Positions 23,313 through 35,098 of a stretch of 64,000 nucleotides of DNA are shown piece after piece. Position 1 is the first letter of the stretch. The number at the start of each line of letters is the position of its first letter. This DNA is from Litoditis marina (taxonomy: Eukaryota; Nematoda; Chromadorea; Rhabditida; Rhabditidae), in assembly GCA_964036275.1 (NCBI GenBank), contig OZ038433.1:54763902-54827901 (forward strand), in the 5' to 3' direction. The translations under genes and the position numbers were made by a program. A model generated the notes under the pieces. The model saw nothing but the letters and a program-made list of their open reading frames with translations, was not told where the DNA came from and searched no databases.

Positions 23313-24151
23313 TCTGAACAGACAAGAAATAATCAATGAAAAGAACTTATTAGTCAGAAAGCTCGGATAACGTCGATAAACCATAAATGTTAATCAATGA
23401 AGTTGTAAAGCCGTTTTCGACTAAAGATAGTAACAAAAACTATCCGTATGAATCACTACAACCAATAACAATGTTCAATGTAAATATATAGAAAATAGCC
23501 ATGGCATAGCTAACCACGAAAACAAAATGATGATTCAGAGTGACTGTAACTACTTTATCATTATCATAAACAGAACTCGTCATGTTCGACCGGAATAAAA
23601 CTATCACCTAACCCATTCTAATTCACAACATCTATCACACATCACGGAAATAATATATATCTTAAACGAAACAACGTTCAGTATTCGGGTACAAGGAGAA
23701 GCGGAAATACAAAATACAGTAATGAAGAGAAGAAGAATGTGATCAACACGCAACATTACCGATGAAAAGTAATACAAACTCACAAACTATCGACAAACTA
23801 TAACTTGCAAGTTATACTTGGAAATGTGGTAATTACATTGACTGATATTCGAACGTTCTATACAAATGAATGAGCCGAGTTCTCATGAAAGGAGCAAAGG
23901 CAATCTTAAAACTAATTCAACGGAGAACTATAACAGCAGTCAAGTGTTTAACTGGAATATTTCAAACATAAATAAAACTCTATTCTTACAGAACTCCGCC
24001 CACAAGCCGTCAAAAACACTTGCTAAACAGAACAATGCAGTATTCACTGTAAGCTCTAAGTTGTGTGTACAAACAAAATAAGACTACCCCTAATCAGCAC
24101 CTACTTCGAATCTTCCCAAACGACAGCACCGGTGAAACATTCGAGTGATGC
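23313..24151. other. Spacer between the carrier and mL41 genes
   Basis: 839 bp, AT-rich. No exon, RNA gene or repeat family was recognised. Small plus-strand ORFs (e.g. 23866-24081) have no splice or family support. Confidence 0.5.
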
Positions 24152-27100
24152 TCAGAGAGAGGCACGCGACTCGATTCCGAGTACGTGTTTATAGTAGGCC
24201 TCGTTCATTTGTTCCAGAATGATGAAGGTTAACACCGTGTGTGGTCCGAGCCGCATGTAGTACGGGGTGAAGCCCTTCCACAATGCGAATACACCTTCGT
24301 TACGCATCACCTGAAAACAAAGTGTCAAGGTTCAAGTATGAGCAAAAATGACATTATACACCAGTAACGTCCGACTACTCGACAAAAAGTAGTCCGTTTT
24401 CAGATTTAAACACGTGAAAATTGATGATTTTGCAGCAAAATCGTTTTTGGCAAAAAAGCAGTCCATTTTCTTTAATTTTTATTCAGTATTTGGACAACTT
24501 TACTGGAACATGTGAGAAATCTAAAGCTAACATATTCGATACAAAAAAATCGGTACGTTACGTGTGTGGAGCGATTATCTAACCAATATGCGTATTTTGT
24601 TCTAGAGCAGTATCCTCTCTGCATTTTAGTTTTATGTTGATCGGTACCCACATTTGTTCTAGGTGCTAGGCTTGAACAGCGGGCAGAAATCTGATCGTTC
24701 ATTAGAGAAAAGCGAGTTGTTCAGGTCAAACAAACAAATAATTCTGTCAACAATGATTGGATCTTCAACCACGAGTCAGCCCATGCCCAGAGTATATTTC
24801 CAGACAATCCAAAGATGAACAAAACCGTACCTTGACCCAGACATCCAGAGCATTCTTGTATTCCGGCTTTCCGTCCACAATCTTCATCGATTGGATTCTA
24901 AATCAATCAAACGAAAACATTAGAAAAAAATTGAGATAAAAAAGAAATCTGAGCAGTAATCTTGTCATCCTGTTGACGTCAGAAAAAACGTCGATAATTT
25001 ATTACCGTGCCCAACTCCAAGAAATATCACGACTTCAACTTTATTTTTTCAAACTTCAGTTCGCGTAAGGGCGTTGGGTATATTGAGAACAACCAACAAT
25101 CTCATTGATTCCCATACGGCAACGTAAATGAGATTACATTTTGAGTGCTTCGAACTATATTTACCTTGTTTTGGCAATATCGACTGGCATAGAGGCAATT
25201 GTAGTGGCGAGACCAGACATCATTGAGGCTATGAAGTGGCAGAAAATACCTGGAAGAAACATCATTGTCTTCGAGTTTATTGATTAATAAAACTACCAGG
25301 CACATATTAGTCAATAGTCGTTCCTCCCTCGCTTACTCAATATTGCAAAAATCGAACCTATTATAGACAGAGAATATTGTAGAACAAGGAAAATGTATTA
25401 GGTTTAAAGCAGATGGCAGATCATAATTTCATAAATATCCAGACAACCTTGTTTGCGAGAGAGAATTAATTGCTATAATCGCCAAAAGATATCAGAGATC
25501 AAACTATGGGAAACCATTGAACGTTGTAGAAGGGCCATACCCCAGTAAAGTTGTTGGAACAAAAAACACACAAAAAAAGGCGAGCTCTCTTTTTTCCAAT
25601 ATCGGAAAATTTGCCCATAGTTTCATTCAAAATTTCAAAATAATGAAATTGTATGTATCTTAATCGGAAAACAGGTTCCATGTCATAGTCACAGCTTACT
25701 GGTGTGTGAAAGGAGTAATGTAAAACGTGATAACTGACCATCCTGTATGTACTTGGAGTCGAGGATGGCCTGTTTCGCCTGTGAATAGGTGGCCAATTGA
25801 GCGGCGTTGACGACCATTGCACGCAGAACTGTTGGAGTACAGCCCTGCAAACACGTATACCATATTAAACTGAGCGCAATCAATTTATATTACAATCGAC
25901 ATTTAAAGTATTACGATATGAAAATATGAAGAGTCATCACATGACCATACAGTCATACACCATTAAGGTACGACTACTCGACAAAAGAACTTCATTTTGC
26001 GATTTACACGTGAAAATGAATGGTTTTGTATCATACCCCAAATGCTCAGCGTTTTGAGAAACCCCCCCCCCCCTGTTTTTGGTCCGAAGATTTGGGCAAA
26101 CCCCCCCCCCCTCAAAAATTGTCTGATTTAGCAATTTTCTAAATTAAGGGCAAAACCCCCTTATAATGACTGAGGGGGAGGGCAAAACCCCCCGTTGGAA
26201 AAAGTCACAACTCTGAGGCATTTAGGGTATGTTTTGTATCGAAAATAGACAAATCTTCTCGTTTGAAGCAAAAAAGTGGCCCGTTTTTTTATTTTTATGG
26301 CTATTCTAATTACTTTTCTAAGACTTGCATGAGACACACAGGTTCGAATGCACATTAGTAGCCCAACGTCCACTTAACAGATCGACCAAAAATGAACTCA
26401 TCAGGATTCAGAAATTGAGATTATGGATCAAACAATTCACCCACGACAAAATAATTTGGATGGTTACAGTAAAACCGTTCAGTAATTTATTCAGTGGATG
26501 GCTCCCAATTGTTAGAAACATGTGACATGACTCTTCTTCAAAGAAAAATTAAAACAATTACTTTGTGGCCATCGTCCCCCTGGTTCCGTCATATAACCAG
26601 TTTGAGTAACAATTTAGCTACAAGTGAATGTACTTCATACCCGGAAAAGTGTAGTTGCGCCCTCCTCCTTGACCACACGGAACAGTGCATCGAAGACTCC
26701 CTTGTAGTTGCGACGTTGATCGGGGGGCAAACGACCATCACCTACAATCATGAATGAGCTAATTTTCAAATTATAGAGAACAAACAAGTTGCTGAGTTGC
26801 TGTTCTCTTTTTAGAAAAAAAATTGGCCAATTGAGCGGCAAATATGTTCCTGATTCATCAATCATCAAAAAATATAACGCTTTTCAACCGACAAACGGAA
26901 TCCCTTGAGAGACAGTCTATTCTTTATAGAATAGTGTGGCAAAAATCATGAGAGGAGCCACTCAGGCGACCGCTTGCACCGGTACAGCACCAGTACAGCT
27001 GAAAAAGTGGGCGGGGCGCACCGGTGCGTACCGGTACGTACAGGGCAAAAAGTCGATAATTATCAAATTCATTGGTATAATGACCAATTTTCAAGCTTTT

Positions 27101-29155
27101 TTCAATTATTTTTTGTCCAACTTCACTTTAGAAGTAGTTTCCAATCTATCCGACTGAAGAACAACTATTTCGCTTTCTTTATATTCAATATAGGCATGTT
27201 TAAATGATAGATTCATTCGTTAACGTGTGTATTGCTTTCATGGTAACAACAACAACATCAGGTTCTCATTTTTCATATTATACATTATTGCGATGCACAT
27301 ATGAATACATCACATGCAGAAAAAGAGTAATCATTAGCTATAAAAACAGCGAAGCGATTACTTTCATTTCTAGAATATTGGAAACTACTTCTAAAGTGAA
27401 GTTAGACAAAAAATAATTGAAAAAAGCTCGAAAAGTGGTCATTATACCAATGAATTTGATAATTATCGACTTTTTGCCCTGTACGTACCGGTGCGCCCCG
27501 CCCACTTTTCCAGCTGTACTGGTGCTGTACCGGTGCAAGCGACGTCTAAGCAGGCAACAATGAAAAAGAAGCAAAATCAAGCCTGTAACCTCGTAACCTG
27601 TTAGAAACTTAAGGTGATCATAAGTTCAAGCTAATAAGGTGGCGTTGATCATGATTCTGCTCTCGAGTTGAAAAGATGAGATGAACGTTCAAATACTAAC
27701 ACTGAACTAACCATACACCAGTAAGGTGTATGAAGCCGTTTCTTCAAAAAAGTTAATGCATTCAAGTATGTGCAAAAGTCCAAATGTTATGATTTTGAAT
27801 AAAAAACACCCAGATTTTCTGTTTTGACAAAAAAAACTTTTCAATTGATAATAGTTTCAATTTACCTGGCCGCTTGGCCAATGTTACTGCAGCATGAAAC
27901 TCACCGGTCATTCTGATCAGAGCTAGTTCGGCTGGTGTTCCGACCACACTTCCGATCGCACCGGCTGTCATTCCAATTGACGCCTTCATCAGGAAAGAAG
28001 GAGCCGAATCTCTGAAGGTACAAGGTTGAATGTCTTGTTAAACGTAACTATCAAATATTGACCCAAAAATGATAAACTGCACATTTTGAAAGAATTTAGT
28101 ACTATTTAGGCGAAGACAAAAGACATCCACTTATGTATTTCACCGACATCTGAAACGTAAGTTATTGTTCGTTAGATCGGTAAATTGAGCAACCAGCAAC
28201 TCCATCATCACACCATGCTTGTTGGAAAACAATGGGGTTGGGGTTCTTTAATATCACCCACTAATTCATTGAAAAAAACGTTGTCAAATGTTGAACTAAC
28301 TTGCTGCTGTACTTCTCGAAGAGCCAAGTGTATATTCCCAATCGTGTTGTCGTATAGGTGGCTTGTCTCAGTAGACCGGCACTCAGCCCAGTGTACACGG
28401 TGAACAATCCCTCGTTTCGAATAATGGAAGAGAGCGCATGGAAACTGGATCGGTACTCTTTTTTACCTGAAAACTATTCATGTTTAAAATCTTTCCAACA
28501 AATTTCACACGCTAGACTACTATTAGGTATACATCAGTAAATCTCGCTGAATCGCCAGGAAACATCGAAAAACTGGCGACGTTTTCGCCGAAAACAACGA
28601 AACTGACCACTTTTGATGCAAACTCATTATTTTTCACGTGTTTAAATCTGAGGCTATGTTTTGTCGGATATTCGAACCTTACTGGTGGCTGGTGCAAGAG
28701 TACTCACCACTTTGAAACGATTATCAATTAATTTTCCGAATTTCTATATGTCATTAAATGACAAGCTACTAATCAACATTCTGGAAATTCAACTTATACT
28801 ATTATACAGCTGGGTCTGTGGAAAAAATAAATAAACATTTAGTTGAAAACCGACCTGTCGTTCCAGAGAGCTGCATTCTATTTTTCACCAAATCGAGCGG
28901 TTGTACGAACATGGTTGCGCCCATTCTGAAACACTTATAATTAACAAAATCCTTTAACAAATAAACATTTTGAGTGAAATACACAATGAACATGTTCAGT
29001 AACATGTACCAGAAACAGTTTCATTCGCACATGGTTACGAGATTACGACAGTTATGGCAACTGACGAAAACAGACTTTAAATAAAATAAAACTCACCCAG
29101 CGAGTCCACCAAACGCGAACTTCACTCCGTTCGGTATTTTCTTCTCCGCAGACAT
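24152..29155 (-). CDS. misc-1: Mitochondrial 2-oxoglutarate/malate carrier (SLC25A11), 9 exons
   Basis: Inner-membrane antiporter exchanging 2-oxoglutarate for malate, used in the malate-aspartate shuttle. Exons on minus: 29155-29097, 28925-28855, 28466-28301, 28011-27905, 26741-26641, 25844-25739, 25249-25165, 24897-24831 and 24310-24152, together 921 nt (306 residues), all in phase. The three carrier repeats are present with signatures QPLDLVKNRMQ, TPAELALIRMT and MPVDIAKTR (PxD/ExxK/R). GCTPTVLRAMVVNAAQLATY and GLATTIASMPVD are typical of this carrier rather than of uncoupling proteins. ATTTTTTCAG directly abuts the ATG, a likely trans-splice acceptor. Introns hold several repeat families, notably the 27-kb foldback. 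Confidence 0.95.
24350..24485. mobile_element. CAGTAA-family repeat fragment
   Basis: ACACCAGTAACGTCCGACTA followed by CTCGACAAAAAG and ACACGTGAAAATTGATGATT. Related pieces are at 25955-26035, 27715-27850, 28530-28686 and 59034-59165. This one lacks a clear right end. Confidence 0.6.
25955..26300. repeat. CAGTAA-family fragment with C-rich insert
   Basis: ATTAAGGTACGACTACTCGA matches the family start. It is followed by runs of 11 and 10 C at about 26061-26113 and by two phrases of the GGGCAAAACCCCC type at 26148 and 26181. No coding signal. Confidence 0.55.
26971..27541. mobile_element. Long foldback element (arms of ~170 bp) in carrier intron 4
   Basis: Arm 26971-27145 starts CGCTTGCACCGGTACAGCAC; arm 27376-27541 is its close complement ending GGTGCTGTACCGGTGCAAGCG. 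Both arms include GATAATTATCAAATTCATTG or its complement. A 230-bp spacer separates them. The transcript would form a long duplex. No target duplication is obvious. Confidence 0.9.
28530..28686. mobile_element. CAGTAA-family MITE, complete copy
   Basis: The left end TATACATCAGTAAATCTCGC and right end TCGAACCTTACTGG carry partly inverted CAGTAA/TTACTG termini. The internal ATTTTTCACGTGTTTAAATC also appears in the 24350 and 59034 copies. Intron 2 of the carrier gene. Confidence 0.65.
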
Positions 29156-30111
29156 CTGAAAAAATAAGATAAAGATAGAGTAACGATAACTATAACTTAG
29201 AAACAATTATATGGAGAACAACGAACGATAACTCGAGTACTCGTACTCATAGCAGACGTACGCTACGCTCTACAAACATGGAGAAGATAGCTAATGACTC
29301 AACAACAAACAATACTGAAGCTAGCGGTAAATAGACACTTTACTTGATAACATTAAAAACCTGAATTTAGAACATTTTAATCAATTAATTTAAAAAAAAA
29401 AGCAGAACGCGTCGGAAGAAAAATGTGTTTCAAAGACACCGCCGTTGGAATTGCTAAAGCAATGAGGTACAGTACCTTTGAAAGAGAATACATTACTGTA
29501 GCTTAATGAAGCTTTCTCAATAAAAGTTTGTGTATCAGAGCTCTTTGTACATCAGAAAGCAACCAAGAGTTTCAGTCACTGCAATTCCAAGAGACGAACG
29601 CACGAGAACCATAACCACTCGTTGGAAAAACAACAGTTGAACAAGCACATTGCTAGATTGAAGAGAAATCATCGCCATTGAGAAGCAGTTCGCATGTGAA
29701 TCACGAATCATAGTGAATCCGTAATAATACGCTGCTCTTTGCCTGTAAAGTTTGGTATAACAGTTTCGTTATTTCGTACTAACTGTTACCATTCTGAGAG
29801 TCGGGTTGCTACAGCCTACAGCACAAATTTCTGGTATTTGAACGAGGAGTCGAGAAACCCTTCCTCGCGACTCAAACTGTAATTTTCGCTCATCTGTATT
29901 TTTGTTCCGACATGGTAAACTACACTGTGAGTCTGAAAATTAGTTGGTTTGGTTTACAAAGCTCACGAAAGCAGCCAACAGATTGGAATATTCATTCGAA
30001 ACTCTTCCTTCAATACAAGTACAATCACAAACAAATACATCGAGAAAGATACTTCACCAATTTATGTGAACATTTATAAATATCTTCATCACTACATCTT
30101 CCTCACTCGAA
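29156..30111. other. Spacer upstream of the carrier gene
   Basis: 956 bp between the unrecognised minus-strand gene and the carrier start. AT-rich; no exon chain or known repeat identified. Confidence 0.5.
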
Positions 30112-33100
30112 CTAAACACCAACTGTAGCCGAACTGATGGATTCTTCGCCGCTGGATGCTGAAAAGAGGCGAAACATTGAGATGAAGATAAACAGGTCAA
30201 CGATAATGGATACCTTTATCATAAGGTGTGAGCAAGTTGGAACAAAGGAGGTATCGTGTAATTGTGAGATAAAAGAGACAAGTTCCGTTTCGGAAAACAG
30301 ACAAGTTCAAATCCTGCCAGTTTCTCGTTTGTCCTCACTTTGATTAAATTTCATTCGAGAAGAAATACATTAATTCACACTTTTCGGTAGAGAATGTTGA
30401 TGAAAAACTCACTGGTAACGTTCACATCTGCTTCACGTCCGTGGAAAGACTGAAAATATAATATGAGTTGCAAGAGTAGGGATCAATTAAGAATAATCAA
30501 CTTTTCTCCAATGTGGTAACCGGTTTTTCTTTTAGATTACCAACCGGTTACCCACTAACCGGGAACCGGGAAGTAGACTACAACGGGAAGTAGAAAGGGT
30601 AACCGGGAAGTAGACTACAAAATCCGGTTAGGTTACCAAAAAACCGATTACATATATAAATCACCCCGAATCAATTAATCTACACCTACCATAGTTGCAG
30701 TGGACTTGGGCGCAGCGTTGATCGACTTCTCAGCGGTGTTCATACGGTAGCCGAGTTCGCAAACCTGAAGAATACACTTTTGTTCAAACATACGTGAAAT
30801 TTGTACGAAATAAAAGGTTCTGAAGTAGTTTAGATGCACACTGGAAGCAGTTATTGGGAACATTAGAATTCTGTCAGCATAAACCCCGACGAGAGTCCAA
30901 TTTGAATCTAGCGGGGCTCAGAACGATTAGCGCCAATTGTTTGCAATTGGCCAGCTACAAAAACGAGAGAGCATGCAGGTCAATGACGCGCAGACAGGCT
31001 AAGACAGCCTGCGTTTCTCTGACATGCACACTCTCTCGTTCAGACAATAAAAAAATGGCTGGCCAATTGGCTGGGAATTGTCTGAGGGTTAGTCCAATCT
31101 GGCACGTTACCAACAACAAAACCAACTGAACGAAATGAGCAAAAAGCAACAAAACATTGTGTACATAGATAAATTGAATACAAATAATAACCAACCTGGT
31201 CGATGATATCATCAGTGTCGAAGCGTTGCTGATAACTGTAGTGGTGACGATGTACTGCCAGGAACATGTCACGAGCATTTTCCACTTTTCGGTCAATCAA
31301 ATCGAGGCGTCTCGGCAGAGATGGGTCAGAGTACTGGAATGAAATGAAATCTCTCTCACCTTCATCCTATTCTTCAGTAGATCAAAACTTATTTTCTTTG
31401 ACACGCCGTGGCAAAATGGAAGTGATAGCCATGAGTTTTTTGACCACTCCTTGAGCAGATCCAAATCGACTCTTCTCGAGTTTAGGTTTAGATGCAGAGA
31501 AAGTTGCCTTCGCTGAACTTCATGTGAAGCTCGGCCCGAACATGCTTTCCACGACAGAAAAGAAAAAAACAGAAGCTCTAGTCGTCGCCAACGGAAAGGC
31601 GGGAGGGTACTGTCTATCTCAGTTTTCGCTGTGTACGGACACATGTCTTCTATTCTAAAAGCTTATCACTCATGTACTCTCAAGTGCAGTGGTTAGCGCC
31701 CAGCTACGAATATTTTGCTCACAGGTTCGATTCCGGCGAGCGACAAAAATGTATGAATTTGGCAACCCCTATACTGTCCATCTGAAAAACTTACGGCACT
31801 TTCCTCGATCTTCTGAGCGAGTTCAGTCTGACGCAGACGGTTTTTCGCATTGTCCACCCTACCTTCGTGTACCATTTGGTCCAGTTTCAAACTGGTGGAG
31901 CGCAGCTGAAATGGTCGAGTCCACTTCAATGTTTCATCACATTTATTTAGTCCGGGGAAGTGGGAGGCGTATGATAGAATTATCCTTTTTTTACTCTAGG
32001 TGAACTAATAGAAGAAGAAGAATGCATTAGTTGCACATATTTCAGAGCAGGTGGTGATAATATATTTTTGGTGCTGTTAGATCTGTAGGGTGAGGGAAAA
32101 GCTTAGTGATTCTGTGTCGCGCGTATTTTCATGAACAATATATCTCAAACTTTTGATGATATTCTATCGGTTATGCAGCCTTTTCTAATAAGTTTGGCGC
32201 GGAGATCGGTCTGCGTATTTTTGATAAACCTAGTTTTAAGTTTTTCAAAAAACTGCACATCTCTGTTAGCGGTTGTTGACTTTCATAAGAACACTTGAAT
32301 AAAAAAAGTTTTGGGAATTCTTATGTTTGCTCTGATAAACGGATATCCAAAAATTTTGGCACCTTGCCAACGAGTCTCACTGGGAATAAAAATGTTTGTC
32401 GATTTCCGACCCTTTTTACGCCTTTAAATGTTTTTGTATCCCACTGTCATATTGCTATTTCTCCTCTTGTATTCCACACCCTTGCTTGTGAATGAATAAG
32501 TCAATCAATAAAACGAACTATACCTACCCGTTGCATCTCGGAGTCAGTCTGCGAGAGGGCCGAGGCGTCCTTCAGCAGCTGCTGTCGCATCTTGGCCGAC
32601 CGGCGGATGGCAGTGGTAGCCTCCAGAGACAACGACGCGCCTTGACGCAGCAGTTCCTGGAAAAATATAGTCCACACCATTCCTACTGAGACCCCTACAG
32701 TAACCTTACACACTTTCCAAAGGATGTTGTGAAGCTGAAAATTTAGTTCATGGAAAATTCTCTCGTAAGAGAATGAGGTGCAAAAATCCTGAACCTTTCC
32801 GATCATAAATAAGTGAGGAAAACGGCTTGGAAGTTTCCAAATCCTACTGCAGGAGTCTCAGTAGAAATGAAAAAGAGTATACGAACATTATAGACTGAAC
32901 TACAAGAAGGGTATGATCAACTCTAGTTTGTAGTGTGGTGTTAAAGGTTGGTCAACGACGCGCCGTGACACAGCAGATTCTGCAAGACAATGAATATTGT
33001 AGACCAAACTAGATGTAGAAAAGAAAAGTCCAAGGTGAAGTAAATACAAATAACAAACATACCATGGCCTGTCTACCCCTGAGTGCGATTTGGGATCCGA

Positions 33101-33838
33101 CAACGCTGATCAACAAAAACGTGCGTGTGCAGTGTGATTTTGAACCCAATATCTATCTGAGTTGTTGCCTAGTTTTCATAAGAGATGTGGGTTTATTTTT
33201 GGTTCGGTTGACCATGGTGCAAACGACAAAGGAACAGATTCAGCCAGCTTCTGATACTGACCCTCATATTTTCCTGATCATCTGCCGGCATCTTGGAACC
33301 ACACATGTTCTTCTTTGAGCTGAAGCATTCAGTTGAAGTTAGCTTTCGGAACAGTGTTTCCTATTTCGAAATGAACATTTCTGTTGAAGTACTGAAGCTA
33401 TGATTCACCGAGATATATGACCGTGTTGTACACATCACTTTGTCATACATCAAGAGTATGAAGAGGTATTTTCTCTATGATTGGAATATTAATCGTGGTT
33501 CCAGACTTCAAAAAGTGTAAAATCTACTATATACCAGTTAGGCTTGCGCCACTACGTTAAAAAGAACGAAAAAGCTGACAAACTAACACCTGATGAGAAG
33601 AAGACTGACAATCTACCTGCAATGTTTTCACAGAGAAAGGTAATGAAGAACGAGGTTAGTGTTGACAGATGATTCCTAAAAAAAACTCACAGAGCCATCA
33701 AACGACCAGCTTCAATGGAGAAAGAAGATTGAATGAGAAGTAGAAGAGAAAATGGGTTGCGGTTGCCAAATTCACGTTAAAACGACGTGTTTCACGAAAA
33801 CTGTTCTTTGAGTTGGGTATTGGAGCTACCGCGTTCAT
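30112..33838 (-). CDS. Unrecognised helical, charged protein with two possible first exons
   Basis: I do not recognise the family. Common exons on minus: 32656-32528, 31905-31795, 31333-31196, 30764-30690, 30449-30413 and 30158-30112. Two upstream exons end in phase 0 and can join them: 33838-33776 (MNAVAPIPNSKNSFRETRRFN) and 33306-33262 (MCGSKMPADDQENMR). The products are about 199 or 193 residues. Residues 20-140 are strongly helical and charged, with likely coiled coils (e.g. RRSAKMRQQLLKDASALSQ, DLIDRKVENARDMFLAVHRH), then a Ser/Thr-rich tail SSGEESISSATVGV. No signal peptide or membrane segment. Each first exon has its own TTTCAG/CTTCAG acceptor upstream, suggesting alternative trans-spliced starts. 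The last exon choice rests on a strong donor (CCA/GTGAGT); ignoring it gives a different 12-residue tail ending at 30375. Confidence 0.72.
30510..30660. repeat. AACCGG/GGTTACC repeat block
   Basis: GGTAACCGG, AACCGGTTACCC and a direct repeat of GGGAAGTAGACTACAA at 30568 and 30608. Same motif family as 19600-20225 and 41860-42060. It ends about 30 bp from the donor of the exon at 30690-30764. Confidence 0.65.
30920..31092. mobile_element. Foldback element GGCCAATT...AATTGGCC
   Basis: The left arm GCAATTGGCCAGCTACAAAA with ACGAGAGAGCATGCAGGTCA is mirrored by TGACATGCACACTCTCTCGT and TGGCTGGCCAATTGGC. A part of the same element (GCTGGCCAATTAGCAGGGAA, TTGTCTGAG) recurs at 62530-62570. Confidence 0.75.
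31577..31773 (+). mobile_element. tRNA-derived SINE, first family, copy 3
   Basis: CTAGTCGTCGCCAACGGAAA at the left, A box AGTGCAGTGGTTAGCGCC, B box CAGGTTCGATTCCGGCG, and right end GGCAACCCCTATA. It is oriented against the host gene and ends 21 bp from the donor of the exon 31795-31905. Confidence 0.85.
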
Positions 33839-34477
33839 TCTAATGATATCTTTGCGTGGAGGTGGAAGCTGAAATACGAAAACTTTAGCAAAACACACCG
33901 GACCTTTTTCATCTGAAGAACCCGCGAGACCTTCTATGGTTACTTCAACTTCTAATAAGGTTAGAGGCGATTAATCAAAAACGATATATCAATTTTACAG
34001 CCACTCTTCAGTATATTTAATGTTTACCTTCTTCTTTGGTTGATACTACTATAGGAGGAGAACTACGGATACATATTTTGCTCTTTCCATAATTACAGTA
34101 CTTCAATATTATAGTCACTGACAAAGTCATAAAAATTAATTAAACATGTTACCTGCCATATAGATAGATGCTATGAAACATTGGAGTGCCTAGTAATCGC
34201 GCATACTAGAAATATTGTCAATCCTAGAAGTTTGACACTGCTTTGTTTTGTTTTGTCATCGCGAAACAGAACGCGAAAAACACTTCATTATTTTATAGTT
34301 TCCTTAGCCTTTTCATATTCGGCTTTTCGCTTTGGTTGTTTCCATAATAGAAGATATTTATTAGTGCTTTTCTTTGTGAAATATTATAAATTTGTGTACG
34401 GCCTATTTCATCCGTTTGGTCATTTTATTGTGAATCATTCTTACAATTACATGATATCAATATCAACCGTAGATGGA
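33839..34477. other. Intergenic, no gene seen
   Basis: AT-rich DNA between the unrecognised gene and the SINE. A plus-strand ORF at 34181-34546 has hydrophobic patches but no splice context, and it runs into the SINE. Confidence 0.45.
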
Positions 34478-34735
34478 CTGTCCGTAGAGGGGGTGGAGAT
34501 AGGCATGGGTGAGCTTTGTTACCAGCTCATGCGGTCCGCCAGATAGATACCGCGGCGAGCGGGGGTCGAACCCAGGTCTGTGGAGCGACAGCCGAACGCT
34601 AACCACTTGACCACTCGGCCCCATGTTTCGACACGTTGTCCTTCTGAAGGATGGAGGGACAAAAGACATTGTCTATCGTCGCCCTCATATTTTCTGTTGG
34701 GACGGCTGAGTATATCCGTCATATGCACTTGATAG
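34478..34735 (-). mobile_element. tRNA-derived SINE, second family
   Basis: On the minus strand 34622-34545 reads GGCCGAGTGGTCAAGTGGTT (A box) through CTGGGTTCGACCCCCGCTCG (B box), a well-preserved tRNA-like head. The tail (complement of TAGGCATGGGTGAGC and CCAGCTCATGCGGTCC) is shared with 9712-9842. It is not called as a functional tRNA, because it lacks paired acceptor arms and is joined to a repeated body. Confidence 0.8.
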
Positions 34736-34757
34736 AGCATAGCGATCGCACAACACG

Positions 34758-34892
34758 TATACTGTTAGTCCACTGCACAGTCACGTGAAACACGTTAAAC
34801 ACAGCACAACTCAGAAACGTGCAATGACAAAGTGCACGATGCTCATTAGAATGCTAACTTTACATGACTATTCGATTTACTTCTAGTGTATA
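34758..34892 (-). mobile_element. TATACT-family MITE, copy 3
   Basis: Begins TATACTGTTAGTCCACTGCA and ends TTTACTTCTAGTGTATA. The core GCAATGACAAAGTGCACGAT is the complement of copy 1. One of four copies within 2.3 kb. Confidence 0.85.
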
Positions 34893-34961
34893 GGTAGGAA
34901 AGTGTGCCCATTGCGAGAATTGACTTAGTTTTGAAAACATTTGAAAATTTTGGTCTATGGT

Positions 34962-35098
34962 CAAAAACACATCGCCGGCGACAACCTCGAGCGATTGGTC
35001 CGAGCGGCGACTCGCCGGCTGGCTCAAAGTATCGCCGGCGCCTTGCCGGCGATACCTCCATGCCGCCGGCGAGTCGTCGCCGAATTCCAGAGTAGTTC
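34962..35098. repeat. GC-rich palindromic block
   Basis: About 137 bp of GCCGGCG-rich sequence in AT-rich surroundings: ATCGCCGGCGACAACC, then CGACTCGCCGGC, ATCGCCGGCG, TTGCCGGCGAT and GCCGCCGGCGAGTCGTCG, ordered so that the halves pair. It starts with ACACATCGCCGGCG and is a strong hairpin. Nothing like it is seen elsewhere in the window. Confidence 0.75.

Noticed and set aside
33698..33775. Polynucleotide phosphorylase-like phrase FSIEAGRLMAL on the minus strand
   Set aside because: Too short, with no following PNPase sequence; probably chance, or a small optional exon of the 30112-33838 gene.
34545..34622. Possible functional tRNA gene on the minus strand
   Set aside because: Good A and B boxes, but the ends do not form a paired acceptor stem and it is joined to a repeat body shared with 9712-9842, so it is a SINE head.
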